Below are positions 10,695 through 19,744 of a stretch of 64,000 bases of DNA, piece after piece. The notes under the pieces were generated by a model. It was not told the DNA's origin, did not search any database, and was given only the letters and a program-made list of their open reading frames with translations. The DNA is taken from positions 496,001 through 560,000 of the forward strand of contig NZ_PGFB01000003.1 of the NCBI RefSeq assembly GCF_002797855.1, read 5' to 3'. Both the position numbers and the translations under genes were made by a program. The stretch is from Compostimonas suwonensis. Lineage in GTDB: Bacteria > Actinomycetota > Actinomycetes > Actinomycetales > Microbacteriaceae. Within the stretch, counting starts at the first letter, position 1, and each line of letters starts with the position of its first letter.

Positions 10695-11869
10695 TGGTCG
10701 AGCTGTACCGCCGCACACCCTGGTGGGCGAAAGTCCTCGCGATCTTCGTGATCGCCCGCGCCCTGACGACGGTCATGCTCCTCGTGCTCGCGAGCGTGCA
10801 GGGCGAGAACGCGTGGACGGGCGCGAGCCCCGGGTACTTCGACTACGCGACTCTCTGGGACGGCCGCTGGTACAACATCGTCGCCGGCTGGGGCTACCCG
10901 AGCGAGCTGCCGATGACCGACGACGGGCACGTCGCCGAGAACGCCTGGGCGTTCATGCCGGCGTACCCGGGGATCGTCTCGGCGCTCATGTTCCTCACGG
11001 GCCTGCCCTGGGGGGTCGCCGCGGTTATCGTCTCGGTGGTCTTCGGGCTCGGCACGGCCCTCCTCTTCTACAAGCTCATGGCGAAGGTGCTCGAGCCGCA
11101 GGCGGCGCTGTTCTCGGTCGTGCTCCTGTGCGTCGCACCGGTGTCGCCGCTCATGCAGCTCGCCTACGCCGAGTCGATGTTCCTCTTCCTCATCGCGCTC
11201 GCCCTCTACCTGCTGCTCGAGCGCCGCTACTGGCTGCTGTTCCCGGTGCTCGCGGTGATGGCCTTCACCCGGCCGGGGGCGCTCGCCTTCGCTCTCGCGC
11301 TCGCCCTGCACGTCGTGTACCGGTGGTTCACGAGGGCGCGCGACCCCTTCCCGGTGCGGGAGCGGGTGGCCGCGGCATCCGCCACCGTGTTCAGCGGCAT
11401 CATGGGGGTGGCCTGGCTGCTCATCGCGTGGGCCGTGACCGGCGACTTCTCGGCCTACACCGACACCGAACTCGCCTGGCGCTCGGCGTACATCGGCTAC
11501 GTCGATCTGGTGCCTTTCACGGCCTGGTTCCAGGGAGGCAACTGGTGGCTGCACGGCCCGCTCGGGTCGGTCGTCGTCGCCGTGCTGATCCTGGGCTTCG
11601 CGGCGTTGCTCTTCACGCCGATCGTCAAGCGCCTCGGCGTCGACCTGAGATTCTGGATCGCGAGCTACGCGCTCTACCTGCTGGCCGTGTTCTTTCCGCA
11701 GTCGAGCACGTTTCGCCTGCTCGCGCCGCTTTTCCCGCTGCTCGGCGCGATCGCGCTGCCCAAGTCGGCCGTCTATCGCGTGGCTGTCGTGATCGTGAGC
11801 CTCGCACTGCAGCTGGGCTGGCTCCTCATCTGCTGGGGCGTCGACGGACGGGACTGGACCCCGCCGTAA
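10694..11869 (+). CDS. PIG-V-like membrane mannosyltransferase
   Basis: A 391-residue polytopic membrane protein with about nine to ten hydrophobic segments. The early loop motif [15 protein letters not shown] and the following AFMPAYPG match the pattern of PIG-V/GT76-like GT-C mannosyltransferases, which use polyprenyl-phosphate-mannose outside the membrane. The substrate here is not known; glycolipid or protein mannosylation is possible. The ATG at 10694 overlaps the dapE stop, and nothing upstream in frame looks like protein. Coupling to dapE may reflect only a shared transcript. Confidence 0.75.
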   Translation: MVELYRRTPWWAKVLAIFVIARALTTVMLLVLASVQGENAWTGASPGYFDYATLWDGRWYNIVAGWGYPSELPMTDDGHVAENAWAFMPAYPGIVSALMFLTGLPWGVAAVIVSVVFGLGTALLFYKLMAKVLEPQAALFSVVLLCVAPVSPLMQLAYAESMFLFLIALALYLLLERRYWLLFPVLAVMAFTRPGALAFALALALHVVYRWFTRARDPFPVRERVAAASATVFSGIMGVAWLLIAWAVTGDFSAYTDTELAWRSAYIGYVDLVPFTAWFQGGNWWLHGPLGSVVVAVLILGFAALLFTPIVKRLGVDLRFWIASYALYLLAVFFPQSSTFRLLAPLFPLLGAIALPKSAVYRVAVVIVSLALQLGWLLICWGVDGRDWTPP

Positions 11870-11928
11870 AGCCCGGCCGCAGCCGTGGCCGGGCCGTGCA
11901 CGATTTTCCGGATGCCCTTCTCATAGAG

Positions 11929-11934
11929 GATAAT
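11929..11934 (+). promoter_or_regulatory. Candidate -10 box of the DUF3117 gene
   Basis: GATAAT lies 29 bases upstream of the ATG at 11963, a normal distance for a short leader that also contains the AAGGGG ribosome site. No convincing -35 box is seen. Confidence 0.4.
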
Positions 11935-11962
11935 GAGAGAACATCCACGAAAGGGGACCTGC

Positions 11963-12136
11963 ATGGCGGCCATGAAACCGAGGACTGGAGACGGACCAAT
12001 GGAGGCCGTGAAGGAGGGTCGGCTCATCATCGTTCGAGTTCCGCTCGAAGGCGGCGGCAGGCTCGTCGTATCGGTGAACGACGACGAGGCCAAAGAGCTT
12101 CACGACGCCCTTGCCGGAGTCGTCACGCCCGCATAG
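11963..12136 (+). CDS. DUF3117 family small protein
   Basis: A 57-residue protein beginning MAAMKPRTGDGPMEAVKEGR, the strongly conserved opening of DUF3117, a family found across actinobacteria with no established function. The remainder (RLVVSVNDDEAKELHDAL) reads as a small beta-alpha fold. I chose the ATG at 11963 because AAGGGG lies about five bases upstream and the family begins exactly there. A longer frame from 11933 adds ten residues with no ribosome site. In mycobacteria the orthologue also sits between the dapD/dapE region and tatB. Confidence 0.9.
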   Translation: MAAMKPRTGDGPMEAVKEGRLIIVRVPLEGGGRLVVSVNDDEAKELHDALAGVVTPA

Positions 12137-12248
12137 ACCGGGCTCACTTCAATCCTGACGAACGCGTCTCGCAGATCCTGCGGGGCGCGTTCCGTTTGCG
12201 CCCCGGGTTCCGGTGGGCTCAGGCGTGGTGGGCTCAGGCGTGGTGCGC

Positions 12249-12881
12249 TCAGGCGTGGATCTTGGTCATCTGCAGTAGGCCGTCGCCCACGGGGGAGAGG
12301 GCGCTGATGACCGCGCTCGACGACGCGATCTCGCTCAGCAGCGTGCGGTAGCCGGTGGAGATGTCGTCGCGTTGGGCGGGGTTGGCGACCCGTCCGCGCC
12401 ACAGGGCATGCGCGACGAGCACCGTTCCGCCGGGCCGTGCCATCCGCAGGCCGTGCTCGACGTATTCGATGACCTGAGCGGGGTCGGCGTCGATGAAGAC
12501 GATGTCGTAGGAGTTGTCGTTCATACGCGGCAGCACATCGAGCGCGCGGCCCGTGATGAACCGCGCCCGATTGGTGCTGATGCCGGCGTCGCTGAAGTTG
12601 GTGCGGGCGTGCTGCTGGTGGTCGAGCTCGGTGTCGATCGAGGTGAGGGTCGCGTTGCGGGCGCCCATCAGCAGCCAGAGGCCGGAGACGCCGACACCCG
12701 TGCCGATCTCGATCATGGTGTTCGCGCCCGTGGCGGCGGCGACCACGGCCGCCTGGGCCCCGACCGCCGGCGAGACCGGGTCGATGCCGAGTTCGAGGGA
12801 CTGCTGACGGGCCCGGGTGATGGCCTCGGGCTCGACGATGATCTCCTCGGAGAACTTCCAGTTCGCGACTTTGTCTGACAC
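12249..12881 (-). CDS. SAM-dependent O-methyltransferase (family 3 type)
   Basis: A 210-residue class I methyltransferase resembling the catechol/caffeoyl-CoA O-methyltransferase-like family. The SAM-binding glycine loop is in MIEIGTGVGVSGLWLL (about 64-79), the acidic residue follows in TSIDTELDHQ, and the metal or substrate Asp segment is FIDADPAQ (about 131-138). The substrate is unknown. The start is the GTG at 12881, after TTAGGAGCCAT; an overlapping ATG at 12883 is in another frame. It is divergent from tatB, the same pairing found in Mycobacterium (Rv1220c region). Confidence 0.88.
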   Translation of the reverse strand: MSDKVANWKFSEEIIVEPEAITRARQQSLELGIDPVSPAVGAQAAVVAAATGANTMIEIGTGVGVSGLWLLMGARNATLTSIDTELDHQQHARTNFSDAGISTNRARFITGRALDVLPRMNDNSYDIVFIDADPAQVIEYVEHGLRMARPGGTVLVAHALWRGRVANPAQRDDISTGYRTLLSEIASSSAVISALSPVGDGLLQMTKIHA

Positions 12882-12989
12882 ATGGCTCCTAACGCATTCC
12901 AGGGTAAGGCCAGTGGATGCCGCGGCAGGGCAGGCGCGCTGGGCTCCGCTCACGGCTGCGGCACGGCGGCCAGCGGTTATCCTTGGAGC

Positions 12990-13484
12990 ATGTTCGGTCT
13001 GACGTTCGAGAAGCTCCTCATCATCGGGGTCATCGCCGTCTTCCTGCTCGGCCCCGAGAGGCTGCCGCACTACGCCGCGCAGCTCGCCCGCTTCGTGCGC
13101 TCCCTGCGCGACATGGCCAACGGCGCGAAAGACCGGATGCGCGACGAGATGGGCCCCGAGTTCGACGACGTCGACTGGAAGAAGCTCGACCCGCGCCAGT
13201 ACGACCCGCGGCGGATCATCCGCGAGGCGCTGCTCGAGGATCCGGCGTCCCCGACGATCTCGCCGCCGACCCTGAGCCCGGTGTCCTCGCCGAGTGCATC
13301 GACGGGGCCGAGCGCATCGACGGGGTCGAGTGCGCGGGCGGGGTCGAGCACGACGGCGCCGGCGACGGATGCCGCGGCCGCGGCATCCTCGGCCGGGATC
13401 GTTGCCTCGTCTGCCGCGAACCCCGTCGTGAGCGCTCCGATGACCCCTGCCACCGGCACCCCGTTCGACTCCGAGGCCACCTGA
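12990..13484 (+). CDS. tatB: Sec-independent translocase component TatB
   Basis: TatB/Hcf106-type protein that, with TatC, recognises twin-arginine signal peptides and helps form the export pore for folded proteins. The sequence starts with one membrane helix (residues 5-20), the hinge GPERLP, then an amphipathic helix (YAAQLARFVRSLRDMANGA) and a charged region DWKKLDPRQYDP conserved in actinobacterial TatB. The last 75 residues are Ser/Ala/Thr/Pro-rich and low in complexity. The start is the ATG at 12990, with TTGGAG close upstream. 164 residues is ordinary for the group. tatA and tatC are not here. Confidence 0.9.
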   Translation: MFGLTFEKLLIIGVIAVFLLGPERLPHYAAQLARFVRSLRDMANGAKDRMRDEMGPEFDDVDWKKLDPRQYDPRRIIREALLEDPASPTISPPTLSPVSSPSASTGPSASTGSSARAGSSTTAPATDAAAAASSAGIVASSAANPVVSAPMTPATGTPFDSEAT

Positions 13485-13506
13485 GCCCACGAGCTCGGTG
13501 CGGTTG

Positions 13507-13558
13507 AGGCGTTCACCGTGTTCGCCGTGTTCAGGGCGTTCGCCGTGTTCGCCGGGGG
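13507..13558 (+). repeat. Short imperfect tandem repeat after tatB
   Basis: The segment repeats units of the form GTTCGCCGT/GTTCACCGT about five times between tatB and the MFS gene. It lies outside any supported gene. It may be slippage-prone low-complexity DNA with no function. Confidence 0.5.
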
Positions 13559-13609
13559 TCCTCGCCCGACGAGCCTTGTGATCGTCCTGCGGCGGTGGCC
13601 GCCGATGTG

Positions 13610-13626
13610 CTAGAACGATGGTCTAG
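13610..13626. promoter_or_regulatory. Candidate TetR-type operator upstream of the DHA2 transporter
   Basis: The sequence CTAGAACGATGGTCTAG is an inverted repeat with perfect CTAGA/TCTAG ends. It lies 33 bases before the transporter ATG. Position and symmetry fit repression by a TetR-type regulator, common for DHA2 pumps, but no such regulator adjoins this gene. Confidence 0.45.
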
Positions 13627-13658
13627 GACAAACGGCGGCACGCCCTGGACGGAGCGAG

Positions 13659-15263
13659 ATGAGACAGAGCGGCAGCAGATCCGGCGGCCCCGGCAGCCCG
13701 AGCCGACGCTGGCTCGTGCTCGTCTCAATGACCGTGGCCAACGCCATGGTGCTGGTCGATCAGACGGCCGTGCCGCTGATCCTGCCCGACGTCATGAACG
13801 AGTTCGGCGTCGGATCGCAGATGGTCCAGTGGGTTCTCAACGGCAGTCTGCTGCCGCTCGCCGGCCTCCTGGTGCTGGGCGGCCGGCTGGGCGATCTCTT
13901 CGGGCACCGGCGGGTGTTCATCATCGGGGCCGCGCTCTTCGCCGGCGCGTCGGCGTGCGCGGGATTCGCGCCTGACTTCGGCATCCTCATCCTCTTCCGT
14001 GTGCTGCAGGGCGCCGGCGGCGCACTTATGCTGCCGACGACGATCGCGATCGTGAGCGCGGCCTATCCGGGCCAGGAGCGGGGCAGGGCTCTCGGGCTCA
14101 TGGGCGGTGCCGCGGCGATCGCGGGCGCGTTGGGCCCCGCGCTCGGCGGCATCCTCACCTCGGTTCTCGACTGGCGCGCCGTGCTGCTCATCAACGTGCC
14201 CCTCGCGATCCTCGCGATCGTGGCGGCGTTCCTCGCCGTCGGCCCTGACCGCGAGGGCAGCGGCCCCCGGCGCGTCGACCTCGCCGGCACCCTCCTGCTC
14301 TCCCTCGGCATCATCGGCCTCGTCTTCGGCCTCTCCCAGTCGCAGGCATGGGGATGGTCGTCGCCGGGGGTGTACGGGCCGGTCATCCTCGCCGTCGTCG
14401 CGGCGGTGCTGTTCGTGATCGTCGAGCGCCGGGTGAAGGAGCCCCTCCTGGACTTCGCACTGCTGCGGAGGCATCCGAACTATCTGGGCGCCACCATCAG
14501 CCAGACCCTCGCCGGGATGGCCGAGATGGGGCTCGGCGTGCTGTTCCCGCTCCTGCTCATCCTCAACCTCGGGATGGATCCCGGGCTGGCCGGGCTCGCG
14601 CTCATCCCGGCGACGCTGCCGATGATCTTCGTCGCGCCGATGGCCGGGCGCTGGTACGACAGGGTGGGAGGCCGCAGGCCCCTCGCGACGGGGTTCGCCG
14701 TGCTCGCGCTCTCGGGCCTCGTGCTCGCCTGGGGTGTGCACTCCTCCGACTACTGGTTCATCTTCCCCGGCTTCCTCGTCTACGGAATCGGGCTCGCGCT
14801 CGTGCTGACCGTCAACGACCCCGTGAGCCTCGATACCGTGCGGGATCGCGATCAGGGGCAGGCCTCGGGGGTGTCCGCCACGGCGGAGCAGTTCGGCGGG
14901 GCCCTGGGCATCGCCCTGCTCTACCTGGTCTTCCACACGACCTATGTGGGCAGGCTGCACCAGAACATCGACGCGGCGGCCGTCGCAGACCTCACGGACG
15001 CGCAGTACGCCAAGCTCCGCGACGACATCATCGCCGCCGAGCAGACCGGCCTGCACTCGAACACCTTCGACCCGACCTTCAGCGCCTACCTGCAGAGCGC
15101 CCTCGACGCCTCGCAGTGGGGCATGTCCGCCGCCTTCATCGGGGTCACCCTGCTCTCGCTCGTCGGTCTCGTCGCGGTCGTGCGGCTCGTGCGGAAGCCG
15201 GCTCTCGAGGCCGAGGGCACGGAGAACACCGAGAGCGCGGATTCGAGCGACACGCCGGCGTGA
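13659..15263 (+). CDS. DHA2-family MFS drug efflux transporter
   Basis: A 534-residue protein with about fourteen membrane segments, the size and topology of the DHA2 (EmrB/QacA) proton-drug antiporters. The motif A loop GGRLGDLFGHRR (about 80-91) and the motif C region GPALGGILTSV are present. Its substrate cannot be read from sequence; toxic hydrophobic cations or antibiotics are usual. The start is the ATG at 13659, preceded by CGGAGCGAG. It is single-gene, with a palindrome (13610-13626) in its promoter region. The C-terminal 25 residues are acidic. Confidence 0.88.
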   Translation: MRQSGSRSGGPGSPSRRWLVLVSMTVANAMVLVDQTAVPLILPDVMNEFGVGSQMVQWVLNGSLLPLAGLLVLGGRLGDLFGHRRVFIIGAALFAGASACAGFAPDFGILILFRVLQGAGGALMLPTTIAIVSAAYPGQERGRALGLMGGAAAIAGALGPALGGILTSVLDWRAVLLINVPLAILAIVAAFLAVGPDREGSGPRRVDLAGTLLLSLGIIGLVFGLSQSQAWGWSSPGVYGPVILAVVAAVLFVIVERRVKEPLLDFALLRRHPNYLGATISQTLAGMAEMGLGVLFPLLLILNLGMDPGLAGLALIPATLPMIFVAPMAGRWYDRVGGRRPLATGFAVLALSGLVLAWGVHSSDYWFIFPGFLVYGIGLALVLTVNDPVSLDTVRDRDQGQASGVSATAEQFGGALGIALLYLVFHTTYVGRLHQNIDAAAVADLTDAQYAKLRDDIIAAEQTGLHSNTFDPTFSAYLQSALDASQWGMSAAFIGVTLLSLVGLVAVVRLVRKPALEAEGTENTESADSSDTPA

Positions 15264-15341
15264 CGGTCGGGGCACGCCGACCACGCCCCGGATCTGTGCC
15301 GTCGCGCGATCGGCGGGGAACCCGATGCCGAGGAGGCGCCC

Positions 15342-16892
15342 TCAGCGGCGGCGCACGGCCTTGAGCGCCCGCACGAGAAGGCGCATGATCCCGGTCATCG
15401 CCTGGAACTCGGCGCCCGTGCGCGGCAGCGTGAGGAGGCCCGTCGTCCGGGCGATCGTCACGGGCTCGACGAAGCGCAGGAGCCCCTCGGGGCCGTTGCG
15501 GCGGCCGAGCCCCGACTGCTTGACGCCGCCCATGGGCGCGTCGATCGAGGAGAACGTCGCCCGGTAGCCCTCGTTGACGTTGACGCTCCCGGCCTCGATC
15601 TGGCGCGCGACCCGCATGCCCCGCACCGAGGAGCCGCTGAACACGGCGGCGCTCAGGCCGAACTCGCTCGCGTTCGCCGCCCGCACGGCCTCGTCGACGC
15701 TGTCGACGACGTACACCGAGACGACCGGGCCGAAGGTCTCCTGCGCGAAGCAGAGCATGCTCGGGGTCACGTCGGTGAGCACCGTGGGGGCGTAGAAGTA
15801 CGGTCCGAGCTCCGGCCGCGCCTCGCCGCCCGTGAGCACCGTGGCGCCCTTGCCCACGGCGTCGTCCACGTGGCGTTCGACGCGGGCGAGCTGGGCGGGG
15901 CTCACGAGGGTTCCGACATCCGTCGACCAGTCGTAGGCGGCGCCCTGCACGAGGCTCTGCGTCTTCGCGACGAAGGCGGCGAGGAAGGCGTCGGCAACCC
16001 GGCGCTGCACGTAGATGCGCTCGATCGAGACGCACAGCTGCCCCATCGAGGAGAAGCACGCGTAGACGGCGTTCGCGGCGGCCTCGCGCGGGTCGACGTC
16101 GTCGAGCACGAGAAGCGGGTTCTTGCCGCCCAGCTCGAGGGAGACGCCCGTGAGGTTCTGCGCGGCCAGCGCCGCCACCTTCGTGCCGGTCGTCGTCGAA
16201 CCCGTGAAGCAGACATAGTCGGCGCCCGTCGTGACGGCGTTGCCGATCCCGTCGCCGTCGCCGGTCACCACAGCCCAGAGCTCCGCGGGAACACCGGCCT
16301 CGATGAAGGCGCGCCGGGCGGCGAGCACCGAGAGGGCGCCCTGTTCGTCGGCCTTCTGCACGACCCCGTTGCCGGCGGCGAGGGCCGGTACGACATCCAT
16401 GATGCCGAGGCTGAGCGGGTAGTTCCACGGGGTGATGACGCCGACGACGCCCTTCGGCCGGTAGCGCAGCTGCGTGCTCACGACGGTGGGGATGCCGGCC
16501 CTGCGCCGGCGCGCGCGAAGCACCGGGCGCGCCGCGAGGGCGTTGTACCGCACGACGCCCGCGCACTGGAAGAGCTCCTCGAAGGCCTGCCCCCGGGTCT
16601 TGCCCGTCTCGCTCTGCACGACGTCGAGCAGCAGCTCCTCGCGGGCGAGCAGCAGGTCGTGGGCCCGCAGCAGCACGGCACGGCGGTGGGCGAAGCCCGA
16701 GCGTGCCCAGGCGAGCTGGGCGAGGCGCGCACGGGCGTAGGCCCGGTCGACGTCGTCGGCGCTCGAGACGGGCAGCTCGTGCAGCGCCTCGCCGGTGTAC
16801 GGCTGGAACACGGTGACCGTTGAGCCGGTCGAGGTCGAGATGTCGTGGTCGAGGTCGGCGATGATCTCGGAGTCCAAGGGTGTGCCCGTCAT
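15342..16892 (-). CDS. gabD2: Succinate-semialdehyde-type NAD(P)-dependent aldehyde dehydrogenase
   Basis: A 516-residue aldehyde dehydrogenase that oxidises an aldehyde to its acid with NAD(P)+. Best matched to the actinobacterial GabD2 type, which acts on succinic semialdehyde. The ITPWNYPLSL cofactor segment, the FTGST loop, the general base Glu in LELGGKNP (about 258) and the nucleophile Cys in MGQLC (about 290) are present. The start is the ATG at 16892 with no clear ribosome site. No GABA-pathway partner lies nearby, so the exact substrate is uncertain; the symbol is by resemblance. Confidence 0.8.
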   Translation of the reverse strand: MTGTPLDSEIIADLDHDISTSTGSTVTVFQPYTGEALHELPVSSADDVDRAYARARLAQLAWARSGFAHRRAVLLRAHDLLLAREELLLDVVQSETGKTRGQAFEELFQCAGVVRYNALAARPVLRARRRRAGIPTVVSTQLRYRPKGVVGVITPWNYPLSLGIMDVVPALAAGNGVVQKADEQGALSVLAARRAFIEAGVPAELWAVVTGDGDGIGNAVTTGADYVCFTGSTTTGTKVAALAAQNLTGVSLELGGKNPLLVLDDVDPREAAANAVYACFSSMGQLCVSIERIYVQRRVADAFLAAFVAKTQSLVQGAAYDWSTDVGTLVSPAQLARVERHVDDAVGKGATVLTGGEARPELGPYFYAPTVLTDVTPSMLCFAQETFGPVVSVYVVDSVDEAVRAANASEFGLSAAVFSGSSVRGMRVARQIEAGSVNVNEGYRATFSSIDAPMGGVKQSGLGRRNGPEGLLRFVEPVTIARTTGLLTLPRTGAEFQAMTGIMRLLVRALKAVRRR

Positions 16893-17032
16893 GGAGTCAT
16901 TCTAAGAGCCGAAGCAGGGGGTGTCGCGGAGAACATCTCGCTGAGAACGGGCTCGATCTCCTGACATCCCGGGCAGGATGCCGCGACGCCCCGTGTGTCG
17001 GACTCTGCGTCCTATCGCGGGGTCGCCGCTCC

Positions 17033-18013
17033 TCAGCCCAAGCCGCAGCTGAGCGCCACGAACTCGTAGAGGCGGTTGCGCAGCGCCGTGTCGACCGCGA
17101 GCTTGTAGCCGCTCGGCTCGCCGCCGTCGAGCGATACCGCGATCGGCAGCACCGTGCCCACCTTGTCCTCCGCGATGGCGTGCGGGTCGCAGCGTGCAGG
17201 GCGCAGAGGGAGCTCGACGGTGAACGGGGCGGTCGCGGCATCCGCCGTCTTCTCGATCTCCCAGCGCTCGCCCGACACGGGAGCCAGGAGCGTCGTGGGG
17301 CCGATCGAGTCGAGCAGCAGCTCGCCCGGGCCGCCGCTGGGGGTGACTTCGAGCTCGAGGGCCGCCGTCGCGCCCGGCCCGGAGCCGTCGATGCTGAGCT
17401 CACCGGGCACGATGCGCGCGATCGCCTCGACCGCGGCGGCGAGGCAGTCCTCGCGCTCGATGCGGGACATGGTGTCCTTGCTGTCGGTGGGAGTGACGGC
17501 CAGATCGGTGGCGGCATGGGAGGGCGCGTCGATGGGGGCGGTGTCGGGGGAGGACGGCGCGGATGCCGCAGCCAGCCCGAGAGTCACGAGCTCGTGGCCC
17601 GCAAGGGCTCCCCGCTTGCACACGCTCGTCGCGAGGTCGACCCTCAGATCCTTGGTGAGGCCGGGCCCGATGGCGACGTCACCCGTCCACGTGCTCGGGG
17701 CGGCGAAGTGCTCGGAGTCGAACCGCGCGGAGACGACCGTCACCTCCTGCGTCGTGCCGTTCGTCACACGCAGCTGCAGGGTGCGCCGCGCGTAGTCGGG
17801 CCGGGTCTGCAGGATCTCGACCGAGATGCCGGATGCCGTGGCCGGCTCGTGCGCGTCGCCCGTCGTCGTCGGGTCCTCCGGGCCGTCGGGGCGCTCGGAG
17901 GCGCCCGCTGAGGTGTGCGGAGACTGCGAGGGAGCGGCATCCGCAGTGCACCCGCCCAGGCCGACGAGCGCGAGCAGCGCGATCGCGCCCGCCGCGGCCA
18001 TCCCCGTTCTCAT
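17033..18013 (-). CDS. Predicted lipoprotein of unknown function
   Basis: A 326-residue exported protein with a hydrophobic signal and the lipobox GLGGC (Cys22), then a Ser/Pro/Thr-rich spacer to about residue 60. The mature part has two similar-looking beta-rich halves (about 62-160 and 190-320), each with cysteine residues that could pair (SVCKRG, EDCLAA, PARCDP, LSCGLG). I do not recognise a family with confidence. It appears monocistronic, and its promoter region includes the palindrome at 18082-18160. Confidence 0.75.
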   Translation of the reverse strand: MRTGMAAAGAIALLALVGLGGCTADAAPSQSPHTSAGASERPDGPEDPTTTGDAHEPATASGISVEILQTRPDYARRTLQLRVTNGTTQEVTVVSARFDSEHFAAPSTWTGDVAIGPGLTKDLRVDLATSVCKRGALAGHELVTLGLAAASAPSSPDTAPIDAPSHAATDLAVTPTDSKDTMSRIEREDCLAAAVEAIARIVPGELSIDGSGPGATAALELEVTPSGGPGELLLDSIGPTTLLAPVSGERWEIEKTADAATAPFTVELPLRPARCDPHAIAEDKVGTVLPIAVSLDGGEPSGYKLAVDTALRNRLYEFVALSCGLG

Positions 18014-18081
18014 GAGGACACGTTAGCCGCCCTCGCCCATCCCCTCGCCCCCTTTCCCCTCTCGCCCAAATCTCCCCCTCC

Positions 18082-18160
18082 CAAATGCAGGGCCCCCGTC
18101 GGTCGGAGCGGCGATCCGTCCGCCGCACACGCCGGGTGACCGTGGAACTTCCTGCATTTG
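18082..18160. repeat. Palindromic element C (79 bp)
   Basis: Perfect 10-bp terminal inverted repeat CAAATGCAGG / CCTGCATTTG separated by 59 bases. It sits in the 227-bp divergent gap between the lipoprotein and the MazG-like gene, the only feature I see there. Its length is close to that of the 83-bp element family elsewhere in the window, but the sequence differs. Confidence 0.5.
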
Positions 18161-18240
18161 CGACGAGGAAGGGGCGGGTCGCGACGTCACATTCGTTCAG
18201 TTTGCGAGCGCGACAGGCTCCGGAACCTAGGGTCGAAAGC

Positions 18241-18558
18241 ATGCACATCGAAGAGATCAGCTCGTCGGTCGAGGACGTGTCACAGGGTTACGCCGCGAAG
18301 TTCGCCATCGAGCGGTCGGAGGTGTGGTTTCTGCTCAAGCTCCAGGAAGAGCTGGGCGAGCTGACGCAGGCCTTCGTGAATCTGAAGGGAATGAGCAAGG
18401 ACCGTGGGCAGTCGGACGAGGAAAGACGGATCGCGTTCGCGCACGAGTGCGCCGACGTCCTTGCCCATCTCCTCCTCCTGGCTCGGCACGAGGGAGTGGA
18501 CGTGGAAGCGGCGATCACAGACAAGTGGCTTCGATGGGCTGTGACGCGAGACGAGTGA
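18241..18558 (+). CDS. MazG-like nucleotide pyrophosphohydrolase
   Basis: A 105-residue all-alpha protein of the MazG/dUTPase-like NTP-PPase superfamily, which hydrolyses nucleoside triphosphates to monophosphates and pyrophosphate. The metal-binding pattern is visible: KLQEELGELTQAF followed by HECADVLAHLLLLA, giving the ExxE and ExxD pairs that bind Mg2+. The ATG at 18241 is the family start. The upstream frame is open but unrelated, and a leaderless or short-leader transcript is possible. The natural substrate is unknown. Confidence 0.82.
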   Translation: MHIEEISSSVEDVSQGYAAKFAIERSEVWFLLKLQEELGELTQAFVNLKGMSKDRGQSDEERRIAFAHECADVLAHLLLLARHEGVDVEAAITDKWLRWAVTRDE

Positions 18559-18586
18559 TCCGGACGACGTCCGGCTCGGGTCGGGC

Positions 18587-19744
18587 TCAGCGCGGCGAGA
18601 GGCCCAGCTTGCGGCCCGCGAGGTCGCGCCCGCGGCTCGCGATGCGGTCGGCGACGCTTCGGATGGCGCGGCTCGCCGGGTCGTCGGGGGCGCCCAGCAC
18701 GATCGGCGCCCCGGCGTCGCCGCCCTCGCGCAGCGCGACGCTCAGCGGCACGGAGGCGAGCAGCGGCACCGGCCTGCTCTGGCCCTCCGAGAGCCGGCGG
18801 GTGACCTCCTCGCCCCCGCCCGTGCCGAAGAGGTCGAGAACGCTGCCGTCGGGCTGCACGAGCCCCGCCATGTTCTCGATGACCCCGAAGACGCTCTGGC
18901 CGGTCTGCCGGGCGACGACCCCCGACCGCTCGGCGACGTCGGCCGCCGCCGGCTGCGGCGTCGTGATCACGAGCACCTCGGCGTGCGGCAGCAGCTGGCC
19001 GATCGAGATCGCGATGTCGCCCGTGCCGGGGGGCAGGTCGAGCAGCAGCACGTCGAGGTCGCCGAAGTACACGTCGGTGAGGAACTGCGAGATCGTGCGA
19101 TGCAGCATGGGCCCGCGCCAGGCGACGGCCGCGTTGCCGTCGACGAACATGCCGATCGAGATGACCTTCACGTCGAAGGCGACGGGCGGCAGGATCATGT
19201 CGTTCACGCGCGTCGGCTTCTGCGCGATGCCCGCCTCGTCGACGAGACCCAGGATGCCGGGGATCGAGAAGCCGTACACGTCGGCGTCGACGATTCCCAC
19301 GGCGAGGCCCTTCTGCGCCAGCGCGACGGCGAGGTTCGCCGTGATCGTCGACTTGCCGACCCCGCCCTTGCCGCTCGTGACGGCGTAGACGCGTGTGAGC
19401 GAGTCGGCCGTGAACGGGATGCCGCGGGTCTTCGAGCCGCGCAGGCGCTCCGTGAGGGCGCGGCGCTGCTCCGGCGTCATGACGCCCACCTCGACGGTCA
19501 CGCCCGTGACCCCCGGCACCGAGGCGACCGTCTCGCGCACGTCGCGCTCGATGGCGTCGGCGGCGGGGCAGCCGACGATCGTGAGGCTGATCGCGATCGT
19601 CGCGGCTCCGGCATCCGTCACCGTCACGGCGTCGACCATGTCGAGCTCGGTGATGGGCTTGCGGATCTCGGGGTCGATCACCCGGACGAGCGCCGCCCGC
19701 ACGGCGGCCTCCCGGGCGGCGGCCTCCCGGGCGGCGTCAGCCAC
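18587..19744 (-). CDS. mrp: Mrp/ApbC/NBP35-family P-loop ATPase
   Basis: Iron-sulfur cluster carrier or assembly ATPase, 385 residues. An N-terminal MIP18/DUF59 domain (about 12-90) is followed by the P-loop domain with the deviant Walker A SGKGGVGKST (124-133) and LLDLPPGTGD. The CxxC pair that holds the cluster in enterobacterial Mrp is absent: the matching segment reads LVQPDGS before LFGTGGG. How it holds a cluster, if it does, is therefore unclear. The start ATG overlaps the end of the DUF1003 gene by eight bases, giving an operon MgtE-like - DUF1003 - mrp, the order also found in mycobacteria. Confidence 0.9.
   Translation of the reverse strand: MADAAREAAAREAAVRAALVRVIDPEIRKPITELDMVDAVTVTDAGAATIAISLTIVGCPAADAIERDVRETVASVPGVTGVTVEVGVMTPEQRRALTERLRGSKTRGIPFTADSLTRVYAVTSGKGGVGKSTITANLAVALAQKGLAVGIVDADVYGFSIPGILGLVDEAGIAQKPTRVNDMILPPVAFDVKVISIGMFVDGNAAVAWRGPMLHRTISQFLTDVYFGDLDVLLLDLPPGTGDIAISIGQLLPHAEVLVITTPQPAAADVAERSGVVARQTGQSVFGVIENMAGLVQPDGSVLDLFGTGGGEEVTRRLSEGQSRPVPLLASVPLSVALREGGDAGAPIVLGAPDDPASRAIRSVADRIASRGRDLAGRKLGLSPR

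Noticed and set aside
18587-19744. Loss of the CxxC in Mrp as a strain-specific defect
   Set aside because: As far as I recall, actinobacterial Mrp proteins commonly lack this pair, so it is probably a lineage trait and not decay.
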